Source of the DNA: Gammaproteobacteria bacterium
Lineage (GTDB): Bacteria > Pseudomonadota > Gammaproteobacteria > GCA-001735895
NCBI GenBank assembly: GCA_030066085.1
Contig: JASJCI010000014.1
Span: forward strand, 20,349 to 84,348
Direction of reading: 5' to 3'
DNA length: 64,000 bases
The notes beneath the pieces were generated by a model. That model made no database searches, was not told the origin of the DNA, and was given only the letters and a program-made list of their open reading frames with translations. Made by a program: the position numbers and the translations under genes. Shown piece after piece: positions 17,066 to 26,317 of the stretch. The number at the start of each line of letters is the position of its first letter. The first letter of the stretch is position 1.

Positions 17066-18094
17066 CTAATCGCCTTCGAATCCCTGCAGGACGTTGACCG
17101 CGTTGACGCCGATTTCCTCCACCGCGTAGCCGCCTTCCATGATAAACAGGGTCGGCAGCCCCAGGGATGCGATGCTGGCGCCGTAGCGGCGAAAATCGTC
17201 GCTGGTCAGCTTGAAAAACGAAATGGGATCGTTTTCGAAGGTATCCACGCCGAGCGAAACCACCAGCGCGTCGGGCGCGTAGCCGCGGATCTTCGCGCAG
17301 GCATCGTCGAGCGCCGCGCCCCAGGTATCGAACGCGGTGCCGGGGCCCATCGGGTAGTTGTGATTGTAGCCCTGGCCCGCGCCATGACCGGTTTCATCGG
17401 CATAGCCGAGGAAATGCGGAAAAGCCTCGGCCGGGTCGCCGTGCAGCGACAGGAACAACACGTCGTCACGATCGTAGAATATGGCCTGCGAGCCGTTGCC
17501 GTGATGAAAATCGACATCCAGCAACGCCACCCGCGCAGCGCCCTGGTCGAGAAAGGCCTGCGTGGCGACCGCGGCATTGTTGATGAAGCAGTAGCCACCG
17601 AACATGTCGCCGGCCGCGTGGTGTCCCGGCGGGCGGCACAGCGCAAACGCCGAGCTGCTGCTGTCGGCTACCGCCGACTGCGCGGTCAGCGCGACATCGA
17701 CGCTGGCCCGTGCAGCCTGCCAGGTACCGTCGGTAATCGAGGTTTCGGCCGCCAGTGCGTAGTAACCGATCTTGCCCTCGATATGGTGGGGCGCGCGCTG
17801 CTGCATGCCGCGCGCCGGCCAGTTGGCCGCGATCGCTTCGCCCTTGAAACCCGCCGCTACCCATTCCTGCCAGCAATGCTCGAGAAAGTGAATAAATCCC
17901 GGGTCGTGGATGCGTGTCACCGGCTCGAGCGAGAATTCGCGCGGCGCGATCACCTCGCCGAGGCCGACCTCGCGTACGCGTCCGAGTATGTGCTCGGCGC
18001 GCACCGGGCACTCGAAGGGGGGCACCAGTTCGCCGCCGTAGAGTTCGGTGCGGGCGTCGCGCAGGGCGTGTTTGTCGCTGTAGACGGTCAACAT
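17066..18094 (-). CDS. Acetylpolyamine amidohydrolase / class II histone deacetylase-like enzyme
   Basis: This 342-residue enzyme carries the arginase-deacetylase fold signatures: CRPPGHHA (the two active-site His), LLDVDFHHGNG (zinc Asp and His), SLGVDTFENDP (zinc Asp) and a MEGGYAVE segment near the C-terminus. Bacterial relatives of this length remove acetyl groups from N-acetylputrescine, -cadaverine and -spermidine. The loop before the active site is long, as in ApaH-type polyamine deacetylases. The ATG lies 4 bases after the amidase stop, so the two are co-transcribed. Next to a PuuB-like amine oxidase this supports a polyamine role. Confidence 0.87.
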   Translation of the reverse strand: MLTVYSDKHALRDARTELYGGELVPPFECPVRAEHILGRVREVGLGEVIAPREFSLEPVTRIHDPGFIHFLEHCWQEWVAAGFKGEAIAANWPARGMQQRAPHHIEGKIGYYALAAETSITDGTWQAARASVDVALTAQSAVADSSSSAFALCRPPGHHAAGDMFGGYCFINNAAVATQAFLDQGAARVALLDVDFHHGNGSQAIFYDRDDVLFLSLHGDPAEAFPHFLGYADETGHGAGQGYNHNYPMGPGTAFDTWGAALDDACAKIRGYAPDALVVSLGVDTFENDPISFFKLTSDDFRRYGASIASLGLPTLFIMEGGYAVEEIGVNAVNVLQGFEGD

Positions 18095-18098
18095 GATT

Positions 18099-19532
18099 CT
18101 ATTCTCCTGCGATGATTCGGGGATCGAGGCGCCAGCGCGGCTGCTCGAAGGCGCGTTCGTAAGCCAGCGCGAGACTGAAAACGCGCTGATCGTCGTAACT
18201 GCGGCTGACGACCTGGATACCGGTCGGCACGCCGTTGGCGGCCAGGCCGCTGGGCAATGACAGCACCGGGCAGCGGCTCAGCATGTTGAACGGAAAGGTC
18301 ATCGACCAGTACTCCTCGCTGACCAGCAGGGTTTGACCATTGACGATCACCTCGTTCTTCGGCCAGGTGCTGTCGGCCGGCACGGCGCTGGTGGTCAGCG
18401 TCGGACAGACGAAGATGTCGTAGTCGTCCAGCAGCGGGCCCAGGCGATCGTACATCGCGACCGCGGTCTCGAGCGATTCGAAGTACTGCTGGCGGGTCGA
18501 CCGATCCGCGTTCTCGATAAACCAGACCGTGTAATCACAGAGCTCGTCGCGATGGTCCTGCAGCAACGGGGCCATCGATGCCGCCCAGCCCTGCGCCCAG
18601 TAGTGGTGAACCGCGTCGATGATCGACTCGTCCCAGCCGATCTCGACTTCCTCGACTTCGGCGCCGAGGTCGCGCAGCAACTCGAGTGCCGCCATGGTGT
18701 TGCGACTGATGCTGTCATCCACCTGCATGAAGCCGAGGTCCATCGACCAGGCGATCTTCCAGCCGGCGAGGCTGTCCGCTGCCCGGGTGTCGAGCACGAC
18801 GCGTTCTCGCAGGCTCGCGATGTCGCGGTTGTACACGCCGGAGATCTGGTTTTGCATCAGCGCGGTGTCGGCAACGCTGCGCGCCATCGGTCCGGAGTGG
18901 CTGTAAAAGTCGAGGTTGAAGACCGGGATTTCCGGGTTACGGCCGTAGGGCGGTTTGTAACCCACCACGCCGCACAGCGCCGCGGGTATGCGAATCGAGC
19001 CGCCGATATCGGTACCGGTGGCGATGGTGGTGGTGCCGGCGGCAAGCGCGGCGCCGGAACCGCCCGAGGAGCCGCCCGGCGTTATATCCAGGTTCCACGG
19101 ATTACGGGTAATCCCCCACAGGCGCGAATGGCAGGAGCCGAGCAGGCAGAATTCCGGCGTGGTCGTCTTGGCATGCGCAATTGCGCCGGCATCGAGCAGG
19201 CGCTGAACCAGCACGTCGCTGTCGTCGTCGACGCGGTCACGGTAAACCAGGCTGGCCGAGGTGCGTCGTTTGCCGGCGAGGCGAAACTCGTCCTTGACCG
19301 CCAGCGGTATCCCTTCCAGCGGGCGCGCGCTGCCGGCGCGGTAGCGCGCCTCGGCGGCGGCCGCGGCCGCCAGCGCTTCGTCGTGCCATTGCTCGGTGAA
19401 AGCGTTGACCGCGGGTTCGACCGATGCGCTGCGCTCGATCAGCGCCTGCATCAGCTCGACCGGCGACAGCTCCGCCGACGCGAAGCGCGCAATCGCCTCG
19501 GTAGCGGTCAGGTAACACAGTTGTTCGGACAT
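18099..19532 (-). CDS. Amidase-signature family enzyme
   Basis: This 477-residue hydrolase has the full Ser-cisSer-Lys catalytic set: Lys80 in GIPLAVKDEF, Ser155/156 in TPGGSSGGSG, and the nucleophile near Ser179 in GTDIGGSIRIPA. The family cleaves diverse amides. The true start is ATG 19532, with GGGAGG 9 bases upstream; a slightly longer frame exists. It heads the amidase-deacetylase-EamA group and is divergent from the FAD oxidoreductase. It is not GatA, because gatB/gatC partners are absent. The substrate is not evident; an acylated amine or amino-acid amide would suit the context. Confidence 0.9.
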   Translation of the reverse strand: MSEQLCYLTATEAIARFASAELSPVELMQALIERSASVEPAVNAFTEQWHDEALAAAAAAEARYRAGSARPLEGIPLAVKDEFRLAGKRRTSASLVYRDRVDDDSDVLVQRLLDAGAIAHAKTTTPEFCLLGSCHSRLWGITRNPWNLDITPGGSSGGSGAALAAGTTTIATGTDIGGSIRIPAALCGVVGYKPPYGRNPEIPVFNLDFYSHSGPMARSVADTALMQNQISGVYNRDIASLRERVVLDTRAADSLAGWKIAWSMDLGFMQVDDSISRNTMAALELLRDLGAEVEEVEIGWDESIIDAVHHYWAQGWAASMAPLLQDHRDELCDYTVWFIENADRSTRQQYFESLETAVAMYDRLGPLLDDYDIFVCPTLTTSAVPADSTWPKNEVIVNGQTLLVSEEYWSMTFPFNMLSRCPVLSLPSGLAANGVPTGIQVVSRSYDDQRVFSLALAYERAFEQPRWRLDPRIIAGE

Positions 19533-19640
19533 AAAGCCAATCCTCCCACGCACTGATTCTCGGGTATTTCATTCGGCTTGGCTAGCATAAAACCCTGCGA
19601 TCGCGGAAAATGGCACTGCCGTCAAACTGCCCGCCAGACG

Positions 19641-20939
19641 ATGTCGGAACACCTGCCCGAAGACAGCGGCGAACGCTCCCTGTGGGGTGCCACCGCGATC
19701 GCCAATCCGGTCGAATCCCGCCTGCGGGAATCGCTCGACGCCGACGTGCTCGTGGTCGGTGGCGGCTACACCGGCTTGTCGAGCGCGCTGCACCTGGCGG
19801 AGCGGGGACTATCGGTAGTCCTGCTCGAGGCCCGCAGCATCGGCTTCGGCGGCTCCGGCCGCAATGCCGGGCTGGTCAACGCCGGCGTCTGGCGCAACCC
19901 GCAGCACGTGGTCGAAGTGCTGGGCGCGGAGGCCGGGCAGAAATTCAATCTCGCCCTGCGCGATTCGCCGGCGCTGGTGTTCGAGCTGGTCGAACGCTAC
20001 GGCATGGACTGCGAGGCGCAACGTTGCGCCACGGTCAACATCGCGCACGCGCCGGCCGGCATGCGCCACCTCGAGACGCGCTGCCGCCAGCTGCAGGATC
20101 TCGGTGCCGGCGTGGAACTGATCGACGGTGCCAGGGCGCAGGAAATATCGGGATCACCGGTTTATCGTCACGGCGGTATTCTCGACCCGGGTGCGGGCAC
20201 GATCCAGCCGCTCAGCTACGTCCGTTCGCTGGCGCTGGCGGCCCGGGTGCTCGGCGTCGGCCTGTACCAGGAATCCGGGCTCGAGGAACTACGTCGGCAC
20301 GGCAGTCGCTGGCAGGCCACGACCGGCAGCGGTTCGGTCACGGCCGACCAGGTTATTCTCGCCACCAATGCCTATGCCGACGGCGACAGCCAGGGCGTGC
20401 GCGAATCGACTTTACCGGTGTACATCTTCCAGTGTGCCACCGAGCCGATGGACGAGACCCTGGCCGCCGAGGTCATCCCCGGGCGCCAGGGCCTGTGGGA
20501 TACCCAGGCGCTGATGACGTCGGCACGGGTCGACGGCGGCCGCCGGCTGGTAATGAGCAGTGCCGGCAGCCTGCACGGTGTCCAGCGCAGCGTGCGCGAA
20601 GACTGGATGGCGCGCAACCGCAAGCGGCTGTTTCCGCAGACCAGGGGTTTGCGCTGGCAGTATCGCTGGAGCGGGCGAGTCGGTGTTACCTCCAGTAAAA
20701 TTTTGCGCGTGCAGCAACCGGCGCCCGGGATCTACGCACCGGCCGGCTTCAACGGCCGCGGCATCGGTACCGGCACCGTGCTGGGCAAGCACCTGGCCGA
20801 ACTGATCGCCAGCGGTGACCGCGAATCCTTCCCGTTCCCGCTCGAGGCCCTGCAGCGCGAGCAGTGGCGCTCGCCGCGCGCGGGCTATTACCAGTACGGC
20901 ACGCTTGCATTACAGCTGGTAGACCGCCGCGGGGGCTAG
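19641..20939 (+). CDS. FAD-dependent amine oxidoreductase (DAO/PuuB-like)
   Basis: The 432-residue flavoprotein starts with a conserved SLWGATA segment like gamma-glutamylputrescine oxidase (PuuB), then the FAD-binding VLVVGGGYTGLSSALHLAER motif at about residues 34-53 and the GSGRNAGLVNAGVW loop. The C-terminal GFNGRGIGTGTVLGK motif is also typical. Such enzymes oxidise amines or D-amino acids to imines/aldehydes with release of peroxide. ATG 19641 is chosen because it gives the family N-terminus; a further upstream in-frame start would lie close to the divergent amidase start. The ribosome binding site is weak. Likely substrates are polyamine derivatives, by family and context. Confidence 0.85.
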   Translation: MSEHLPEDSGERSLWGATAIANPVESRLRESLDADVLVVGGGYTGLSSALHLAERGLSVVLLEARSIGFGGSGRNAGLVNAGVWRNPQHVVEVLGAEAGQKFNLALRDSPALVFELVERYGMDCEAQRCATVNIAHAPAGMRHLETRCRQLQDLGAGVELIDGARAQEISGSPVYRHGGILDPGAGTIQPLSYVRSLALAARVLGVGLYQESGLEELRRHGSRWQATTGSGSVTADQVILATNAYADGDSQGVRESTLPVYIFQCATEPMDETLAAEVIPGRQGLWDTQALMTSARVDGGRRLVMSSAGSLHGVQRSVREDWMARNRKRLFPQTRGLRWQYRWSGRVGVTSSKILRVQQPAPGIYAPAGFNGRGIGTGTVLGKHLAELIASGDRESFPFPLEALQREQWRSPRAGYYQYGTLALQLVDRRGG

Positions 20940-21033
20940 GCGAAAAATTCGGCCGCGGGCAGCAAAAACGGGCTGACAGCGGGCGGATGTCCCGCTAACA
21001 TGTGATCACAAAAATGACCGAGTGCATTCGACC

Positions 21034-22218
21034 ATGACCCAGAGCAAACGCACTGTCTTCGACTGGCAGGACCCGATGTTTTTCGAGCAGCAGCTCGACG
21101 ACGAAGAACGCATGATTCGTGATGCCGCGCGTGACTATTGCCAGAGCCGACTGGTACCGCGCGTGCAGCGGGCGAATCGCGACGAGGTATTCGATCGGGA
21201 AATCATGAACGAGTTCGGCGAGCTGGGTTTGCTCGGTTCGACGCTGCCGGAGGAATACGGTTGCGCCGGAGCCAGTTACGTCGGCTACGGGCTCGCCGCG
21301 CGCGAAGTCGAACGCGTCGACAGCGGCTACCGCTCGGCGATGAGCGTGCAGTCGTCGCTGGTGATGTACCCGATCTACGCCTACGGTAACGAGGATCAGC
21401 GGCAAAAGTACCTGCCGTCGCTGGCTAGCGGCGCAAAGGTCGGCTGTTTCGGACTGACCGAACCGGACGCCGGCTCCGATCCCGCCGGCATGCTGAGCAC
21501 CGCGACCCCGGTGGATGGCGGCTACCGGCTCAAGGGTGCCAAGATGTGGATCACCAATTCGCCGATCGCTGACGTGATGGTGGTCTGGGCCAAGCTCGAC
21601 GGCGTGATCCGCGGATTCATTCTCGAACGCGGCATGGACGGCCTGTCGACACCTAAAATCGAGGGCAAGTTTTCGCTGCGCGCCTCGACTACCGGTGAAA
21701 TCGTGATGCAGGACGTATTCGTACCGGCGGAGAACCTGCTGCCCGGCGTCGAGGGGCTCAAGGGACCGTTCGGCTGTCTCAACCGCGCGCGCTTCGGCAT
21801 TGCCTGGGGCGCGATGGGCGCGGCCGAGTTCTGCTGGCACGCCGCGCGCCAGTACACGCTGGACCGCAAGCAGTTCGGTCGACCGCTGGCGGCGACCCAG
21901 CTGGTGCAGAAGAAGCTGGCCGACATGATGACCGAGATCACGCTCGGCCTGCAGGGCTGCCTGCAGATGGGCCGCCTGATGGATGCCGACAATTGCCCGG
22001 TGGAACTGATTTCGCTGATGAAGCGCAACAACTGCGGCAAGGCGCTGGAGATCGCGCGAGTCTCGCGCGACATGCACGGTGGCAACGGGGTGGCCGACGA
22101 ATACCAGGTCATTCGCCACGTGATGAATCTCGAGGCGGTCAATACCTACGAGGGCACGCATGACATCCACGCGCTGATCCTCGGCCGCGCCCAGACCGGC
22201 ATCCAGGCGTTCATGTAA
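21034..22218 (+). CDS. gcdH: Glutaryl-CoA dehydrogenase
   Basis: The 394-residue acyl-CoA dehydrogenase oxidatively decarboxylates glutaryl-CoA to crotonyl-CoA using FAD. Diagnostic segments include [49 protein letters not shown] and the catalytic-base region [16 protein letters not shown] (Glu about 373), all characteristic of GcdH rather than short-chain dehydrogenases. ATG 21034 is chosen over an in-frame GTG four codons upstream. The stop is followed immediately by the CoA-transferase ATG, forming the gcdH-gcdG pair of the glutarate branch of lysine/cadaverine degradation. Confidence 0.93.
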   Translation: MTQSKRTVFDWQDPMFFEQQLDDEERMIRDAARDYCQSRLVPRVQRANRDEVFDREIMNEFGELGLLGSTLPEEYGCAGASYVGYGLAAREVERVDSGYRSAMSVQSSLVMYPIYAYGNEDQRQKYLPSLASGAKVGCFGLTEPDAGSDPAGMLSTATPVDGGYRLKGAKMWITNSPIADVMVVWAKLDGVIRGFILERGMDGLSTPKIEGKFSLRASTTGEIVMQDVFVPAENLLPGVEGLKGPFGCLNRARFGIAWGAMGAAEFCWHAARQYTLDRKQFGRPLAATQLVQKKLADMMTEITLGLQGCLQMGRLMDADNCPVELISLMKRNNCGKALEIARVSRDMHGGNGVADEYQVIRHVMNLEAVNTYEGTHDIHALILGRAQTGIQAFM

Positions 22219-23433
22219 ATGGCGGGGCCGCTGGCCGGCATCCGGGTACTCGATCTGAGCCGCATCCTGGCGGGCCCATGGGCCAGCCAGATGCTTGCCG
22301 ATCTCGGCGCCGAGGTGATCAAGATCGAACGACCGGGCAGCGGCGACGACACGCGCGGCTGGGGGCCGCCCTTCATGCCCGACGAGGCCGGTGAACCCAC
22401 CAGCGAGGCGGCATACTTCCACGGCGCCAACCGTGGCAAGTACTCGGTGTGTATCGACCTGGCGCAAACCGAGGGCCAGGACCTGCTGCGTGCGCTGGCG
22501 GCGGAGAGCGACGTGCTGATCGAAAACTTCAAGGTGGGCGGGCTGGCGAAGTACGGTCTCGACTATGCCGGCCTGCGCGAGTCCTGCCCGCGCCTGGTTT
22601 ACTGTTCGATCACCGGTTTTGGCCAGGACGGCCCCTATGCCGGGCGGGCCGGTTACGATTTCATGATCCAGGCCATGGGCGGCATGATGAGCGTGACCGG
22701 CGAAGCCGAAGGCCAGCCGATGAAGATCGGCGTTGCGCTGGCCGACATACTCACCGGGCTTTACGCGGCCAACGCGATCCAGGCAGCGCTGCTGCATCAG
22801 CGCGTCAGCGGGCAGGGGCAGCATATCGACATGGCGCTGCTCGACGTGCAGGTGGCGACGCTTGCCAACCAGGCGATGAATTACCTCGCCAGCGGTGACA
22901 ACCCGCGCCGCCTCGGTAACGCGCATCCGAACATCGTGCCCTACCAGGCGTTCGAGACCGCTGACGGTTTCATCATCCTGGCAGTTGGCAACGATTCCCA
23001 GTTCGCGCGCTTTTGCGAACTCGCGCAACGGCCCGGGCTGGCGGCGGACGAGCGCTTCGTGCGCAACCGCGACCGGGTGCGCAACCGCGACACGCTGATA
23101 CCCGAGATCGAGCAAATCATGCGCGGGCGCAGCAGCCAGCAATGGCTCGCGGCGCTCAACGAACGCGGCATTCCCTGCGGTCCGATCAACCGGATCGACG
23201 AGGTGTTCGCCGATCCGCAGGTGCGTCACCGTGGACTGCGGCTCGAACTCGATCACCCGCTCGCCGGCAAGGTCGCGAGCGTGGCAAACCCGATCCGGCT
23301 GTCGCAGACGCCGATCGAGTATGAGCGCGCGCCGCCGACCCTGGGGCAGCATACCGACCAGGTGCTGGCGGACTGGCTCGGTCTCGACGCAACGCGGCTC
23401 GCCGCGCTGCGCAAGGCGCGGGTCATCGACTGA
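22219..23433 (+). CDS. gcdG: CaiB/BaiF-family CoA-transferase, probably succinyl-CoA:glutarate
   Basis: This 404-residue class III CoA-transferase has the family N-terminus (LAGIRVLDLSRILAGPWAS), the nucleotide-like fold segment LADLGAEVIKIERP, and the catalytic Asp (about 147) in AGRAGYDFMIQAMGG. It starts at the base directly after the gcdH stop. In Pseudomonas and other Proteobacteria the gene paired with gcdH transfers CoA from succinyl-CoA to glutarate, feeding GcdH. The substrate assignment comes from this pairing; the family is otherwise broad. It converges with the proline-racemase-family gene, leaving only 2 bases between the stops. Confidence 0.85.
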   Translation: MAGPLAGIRVLDLSRILAGPWASQMLADLGAEVIKIERPGSGDDTRGWGPPFMPDEAGEPTSEAAYFHGANRGKYSVCIDLAQTEGQDLLRALAAESDVLIENFKVGGLAKYGLDYAGLRESCPRLVYCSITGFGQDGPYAGRAGYDFMIQAMGGMMSVTGEAEGQPMKIGVALADILTGLYAANAIQAALLHQRVSGQGQHIDMALLDVQVATLANQAMNYLASGDNPRRLGNAHPNIVPYQAFETADGFIILAVGNDSQFARFCELAQRPGLAADERFVRNRDRVRNRDTLIPEIEQIMRGRSSQQWLAALNERGIPCGPINRIDEVFADPQVRHRGLRLELDHPLAGKVASVANPIRLSQTPIEYERAPPTLGQHTDQVLADWLGLDATRLAALRKARVID

Positions 23434-23435
23434 GG

Positions 23436-24467
23436 TTAACGCCGGGCGGGCCAGGTATCGGCGATCCGGTAACCCTGTGGCCAGGGATCTTGCGGGTCGA
23501 GCATGAGCTGGTGGGTGCCGGTAATCCAGCCGCGGCCGCGGATCGACGGTACGATTGCGTCGCGCGTTCCGACCCGGGTCTGCTCGACGATGCTGCAGTC
23601 GAAACGCGAATCGATGATCGAACGACCGATCATGCGATCACCGACCTGCATCAATCCTTTTGCCGCGAGTATCGCCATGCGCGCCGAACAGCCGGTACCG
23701 CAGGGCGAGCGATCGAGTTTACCCGGATCGATCGCCACCGTGTTCTTGCTCACCGGGATGCCGTTTTCCTCGAACAGCGGCAGCGCGAACTCGCAAAACG
23801 ATATGTGCGCCCAGTTTGGGTTGGTCGGATGCACGAAACCCAGCTGCTCGTTGGCCGCGGCGGTAATCCGGGTTCCAGCCGCGGCCAGGTCGGCAGCCTC
23901 GTCGGGGGTGAGGGCAAAGCCCAGCGCGGCCGCGTCGACCAGGACGAAGCTGTCGCCGCCGTAGGCGGTATCGACGGTCAGACTGCCGTAACCTTCGACT
24001 TCGAGGGGTACGGCGATTCGATCGGCGAAGGACGGTACATTGTGAATCTCGATCGATTCTGCCTTGCCGTGCGCGCAGTAGGCTTGCACCGCAACCAGTC
24101 CGCCCGGCGCTTCCAGGACGAACTCGGTGATCGGCTCGGACATCGGCAGGATCCCGCTGTCGAGTAATACCGTCGCGACGCAAATCGAGTTCGAACCCGA
24201 CATGGGTGGCGTGTGCTCCGGTTCCATGATGATGAAACCGAAGGCCGCGCGCGGATCTTTCGCCGGTACCAGCAGGTTGACGTGCTTGAACACGCCGCCG
24301 CGCGGTTCCTGCAGCACGAAACGCCGCAGGCTGTCATCGCGCGCGATCCATTCGGCCTGTTGCCAGAGGCTGTCGCCGGGCGGCGGCGCGACGCCGCCGA
24401 CGATGACGTTGCCGACTTCACCTTCGGCATGGCAGGAAACCAGGTGAACAATGTTTTGACTTCTCAT
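23436..24467 (-). CDS. Proline racemase-family protein (hydroxyproline epimerase/dehydratase type, Ser/Cys active site)
   Basis: The 343-residue protein has the family fold: [12 protein letters not shown] at the N-terminus, [10 protein letters not shown] in the middle and LDRSPCGTG near the C-terminus. True proline racemases and 4-hydroxyproline 2-epimerases use two catalytic Cys. Here the first is Ser (about residue 90 in PMSGSN), while the second, Cys256, is kept. Ser/Cys members have been linked to hydroxyproline metabolism, so 4-hydroxyproline epimerase or trans-3-hydroxyproline dehydratase activity is more likely than proline racemization. The gene overlaps the upstream DUF1648 gene by 4 bases (ATGA). 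No other hydroxyproline pathway gene is adjacent. Confidence 0.85.
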   Translation of the reverse strand: MRSQNIVHLVSCHAEGEVGNVIVGGVAPPPGDSLWQQAEWIARDDSLRRFVLQEPRGGVFKHVNLLVPAKDPRAAFGFIIMEPEHTPPMSGSNSICVATVLLDSGILPMSEPITEFVLEAPGGLVAVQAYCAHGKAESIEIHNVPSFADRIAVPLEVEGYGSLTVDTAYGGDSFVLVDAAALGFALTPDEAADLAAAGTRITAAANEQLGFVHPTNPNWAHISFCEFALPLFEENGIPVSKNTVAIDPGKLDRSPCGTGCSARMAILAAKGLMQVGDRMIGRSIIDSRFDCSIVEQTRVGTRDAIVPSIRGRGWITGTHQLMLDPQDPWPQGYRIADTWPARR

Positions 24468-24946
24468 GGGCGACGAAAATACAGGTAGAAATGCAGCAGC
24501 CAGGCGATGACGAGCAGGAGATAAATCGCCAGCGCCCAGAATATGGACCCATGCAGGCGTGGCTCGGTGGCGAAATTGGCCAGGATCGCGAGCTGCATGA
24601 CGAACACGGCCAGCGCCAGGTGCACGATTCCCATCAGCACCATCTGGCGCCGGAAAAAGGTCCTGGTGTGCGCGATCCGTTCGGGTGCGAGCCAGTATTC
24701 TGCGTGCGGAATTTTCATCCGTTTGCCGCGCAGACCGAAGCGGGGCACAAACTCGAACACCAGTATGACCATGGCGACGATCGCGAGGTAGCCGGCGAAG
24801 AATGCGGTGCGTCCCGACCAGGCATCGGCGGCGCCGAGACCGTCCCAGTGCGATGCCATGACAGGAGGCATCTGCGGGTAGTAGACCCAGGTCTGCAGCA
24901 GCGCGAGCGCGGCGAGGGTGTAAAAGGTTCTTCGAGGCCAGCGCAT
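24464..24946 (-). CDS. DUF1648-type small membrane protein
   Basis: A 160-residue protein with about four hydrophobic helices and the [17 protein letters not shown] segment (P-x-H-W-x3-G-x2-D) of DUF1648, a domain seen in SdpI-like and transport-associated membrane proteins. The Trp/His motif lies in the first extracytoplasmic loop. It overlaps the proline-racemase-family gene by 4 bases and would be co-translated. The function is unknown. Confidence 0.7.
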   Translation of the reverse strand: MRWPRRTFYTLAALALLQTWVYYPQMPPVMASHWDGLGAADAWSGRTAFFAGYLAIVAMVILVFEFVPRFGLRGKRMKIPHAEYWLAPERIAHTRTFFRRQMVLMGIVHLALAVFVMQLAILANFATEPRLHGSIFWALAIYLLLVIAWLLHFYLYFRRP

Positions 24947-25073
24947 GATTATCAGTTCAATCCCAGGCAGACGATTTCCCGTGGTGGACGCAGCGATGCC
25001 GGGCCGTTATGGTACACGCTTTGAACCCTGGCCGCGCGCCTGCGACTGACCGCGGCGGGGTATCCTGACTTTC

Positions 25074-25820
25074 ATGTCCTTGCTGCTGCTCGCCATTTGC
25101 CTGTTCGTCGGCTTGCTGATCGGCGCCGTCGGTATCGGCGGCGTGCTGCTGGTGCCGGCGCTGGCGTTTGTCGTCGGCATCGACGTGCATCGCGCGATTC
25201 CGGCGTGCATGCTCGCTTACCTGGCAACCGGTATCGTCGGTGGTCTCGTCTATGCCCGCCACGGATCGATTCGCCGGCACATGGTGGGTTATCTCTTTGC
25301 CGGCGCGGTACCGTCGGCATTCGCCGGTTCCCTGTTACTCGGGGTCATTGCGCCAGCGGTCGTTTTGATGCTGACCGCGATCCTGATGATAGTCAGCGGC
25401 GTGGATGCGCTGCGCAAGGCCTACGCGCGCAATCCGTTGCCGCAAGCGGGGCAGGCACCGCGCCCACGCTGGCTCGCCGCGATCGGCCTGGTGACGGGTT
25501 TCGGCTCCGCGCTGACCGGCACGGGCGGGCCGCTGATCCTGGTGCCGAGCGCGGTTTACATCGGTCTGCCGGTGCTGACCGCGATCGGCCTCGGCCAGGT
25601 CATCCAGATCCCGATCGCGGTTTTCGCCAGCGCCGCCAACTGGCTCGTCGACAGTCTCGACGTCGAACTTGGCCTGACCATTGCCGCCGGTATGGTTGTC
25701 GGCACCCTCATCGGCGCAAACCTGGCCCATCGGCTGCCGGCGGCGCCGTTACGCAAGACCATCGCCTGGCTGCTGGTGATCGTCGGCGGCGCTATAGCGC
25801 TGAAACTGATGCTGGCCTGA
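25074..25820 (+). CDS. TauE/SafE-family sulfite/organosulfonate or anion exporter
   Basis: A 248-residue membrane protein with about eight helices and the TauE/SafE repeat motifs (GAVGIGGVLLVPALAF in the first half, TGFGSALTGTGGPLILVP in the second). Family members move sulfite, sulfoacetate or other small anions out of the cell. It stands alone, divergent from DUF1648 and converging with the DUF2914 gene. The upstream 127 bases contain no obvious hexamers. Confidence 0.88.
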   Translation: MSLLLLAICLFVGLLIGAVGIGGVLLVPALAFVVGIDVHRAIPACMLAYLATGIVGGLVYARHGSIRRHMVGYLFAGAVPSAFAGSLLLGVIAPAVVLMLTAILMIVSGVDALRKAYARNPLPQAGQAPRPRWLAAIGLVTGFGSALTGTGGPLILVPSAVYIGLPVLTAIGLGQVIQIPIAVFASAANWLVDSLDVELGLTIAAGMVVGTLIGANLAHRLPAAPLRKTIAWLLVIVGGAIALKLMLA

Positions 25821-25825
25821 CGGGC

Positions 25826-25854
25826 AAAAAAAAGCCCCGCGTGGAGCGGGGCTT
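25826..25854 (-). terminator. Rho-independent terminator of the DUF2914 gene
   Basis: A 9-bp perfect stem (AAGCCCCGC / GCGGGGCTT) with a 5-base loop is followed, on the minus strand, by a run of T (A-run 25826-25833 on plus). It lies 20 bases after the DUF2914 stop. The convergent TauE/SafE transcript also meets the hairpin but without a T-run. Confidence 0.9.
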
Positions 25855-25874
25855 GTCAGGTTCGTGTTGCGCGC

Positions 25875-26258
25875 TTACTGGTAATCGAAAGTCTGGCTTG
25901 CCAGTACGGTGCGATCGTCGTCGAGCACGTTGACGGTCCAGTAACCGGTCCAGCCCGGCAGCAGAGTCTTGCTGGTCCAGACCCTCCAGCGCGGCCCCTT
26001 GACTTCGAAGGTTTTCTCGAACATGACCTTGTCGTTGTAGGTCCACTGGTGGGTTACATTGTGACCGGCCAGGTCGTTGAGCTCGGTGAAAAACGAGATC
26101 GAATTATAGGATTCGCTATTGATACTGTCGACCTGCAGGACAGGTTCGCGGTTGTCGACGCCAACCGTAAACATCGCGCGGCTCACTTCCCCGGCGGATG
26201 CCGGCGCGCAGATGAACAGGGCCAGCGAAGCTAACAGAAATTTGCGTATCGGACGCAT
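25875..26258 (-). CDS. Secreted DUF2914 protein
   Basis: A 127-residue protein with a clear signal peptide (RKFLLASLALFICAPASAG, cleavage near residue 22) and a beta-rich DUF2914 domain. The conserved Trp-rich pattern HQWTYNDKVMF...WRVWTSK...GYWTVNVLD is visible. DUF2914 often occurs at the C-terminus of larger membrane proteins; here it is a free periplasmic form. The gene is monocistronic with its own terminator. The function is unknown. Confidence 0.85.
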   Translation of the reverse strand: MRPIRKFLLASLALFICAPASAGEVSRAMFTVGVDNREPVLQVDSINSESYNSISFFTELNDLAGHNVTHQWTYNDKVMFEKTFEVKGPRWRVWTSKTLLPGWTGYWTVNVLDDDRTVLASQTFDYQ

Positions 26259-26317
26259 GGCGCTTTCCTCGGAGTGGATTTGCCAAGAATATAGCAGACC
26301 GGCGGGATTCTGCAGCC

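Noticed and set aside
20995..23352. 785-codon minus-strand frame opposite gcdH and gcdG
   Set aside because: It runs antisense to two well-conserved genes and has His/Arg-rich shadow composition.
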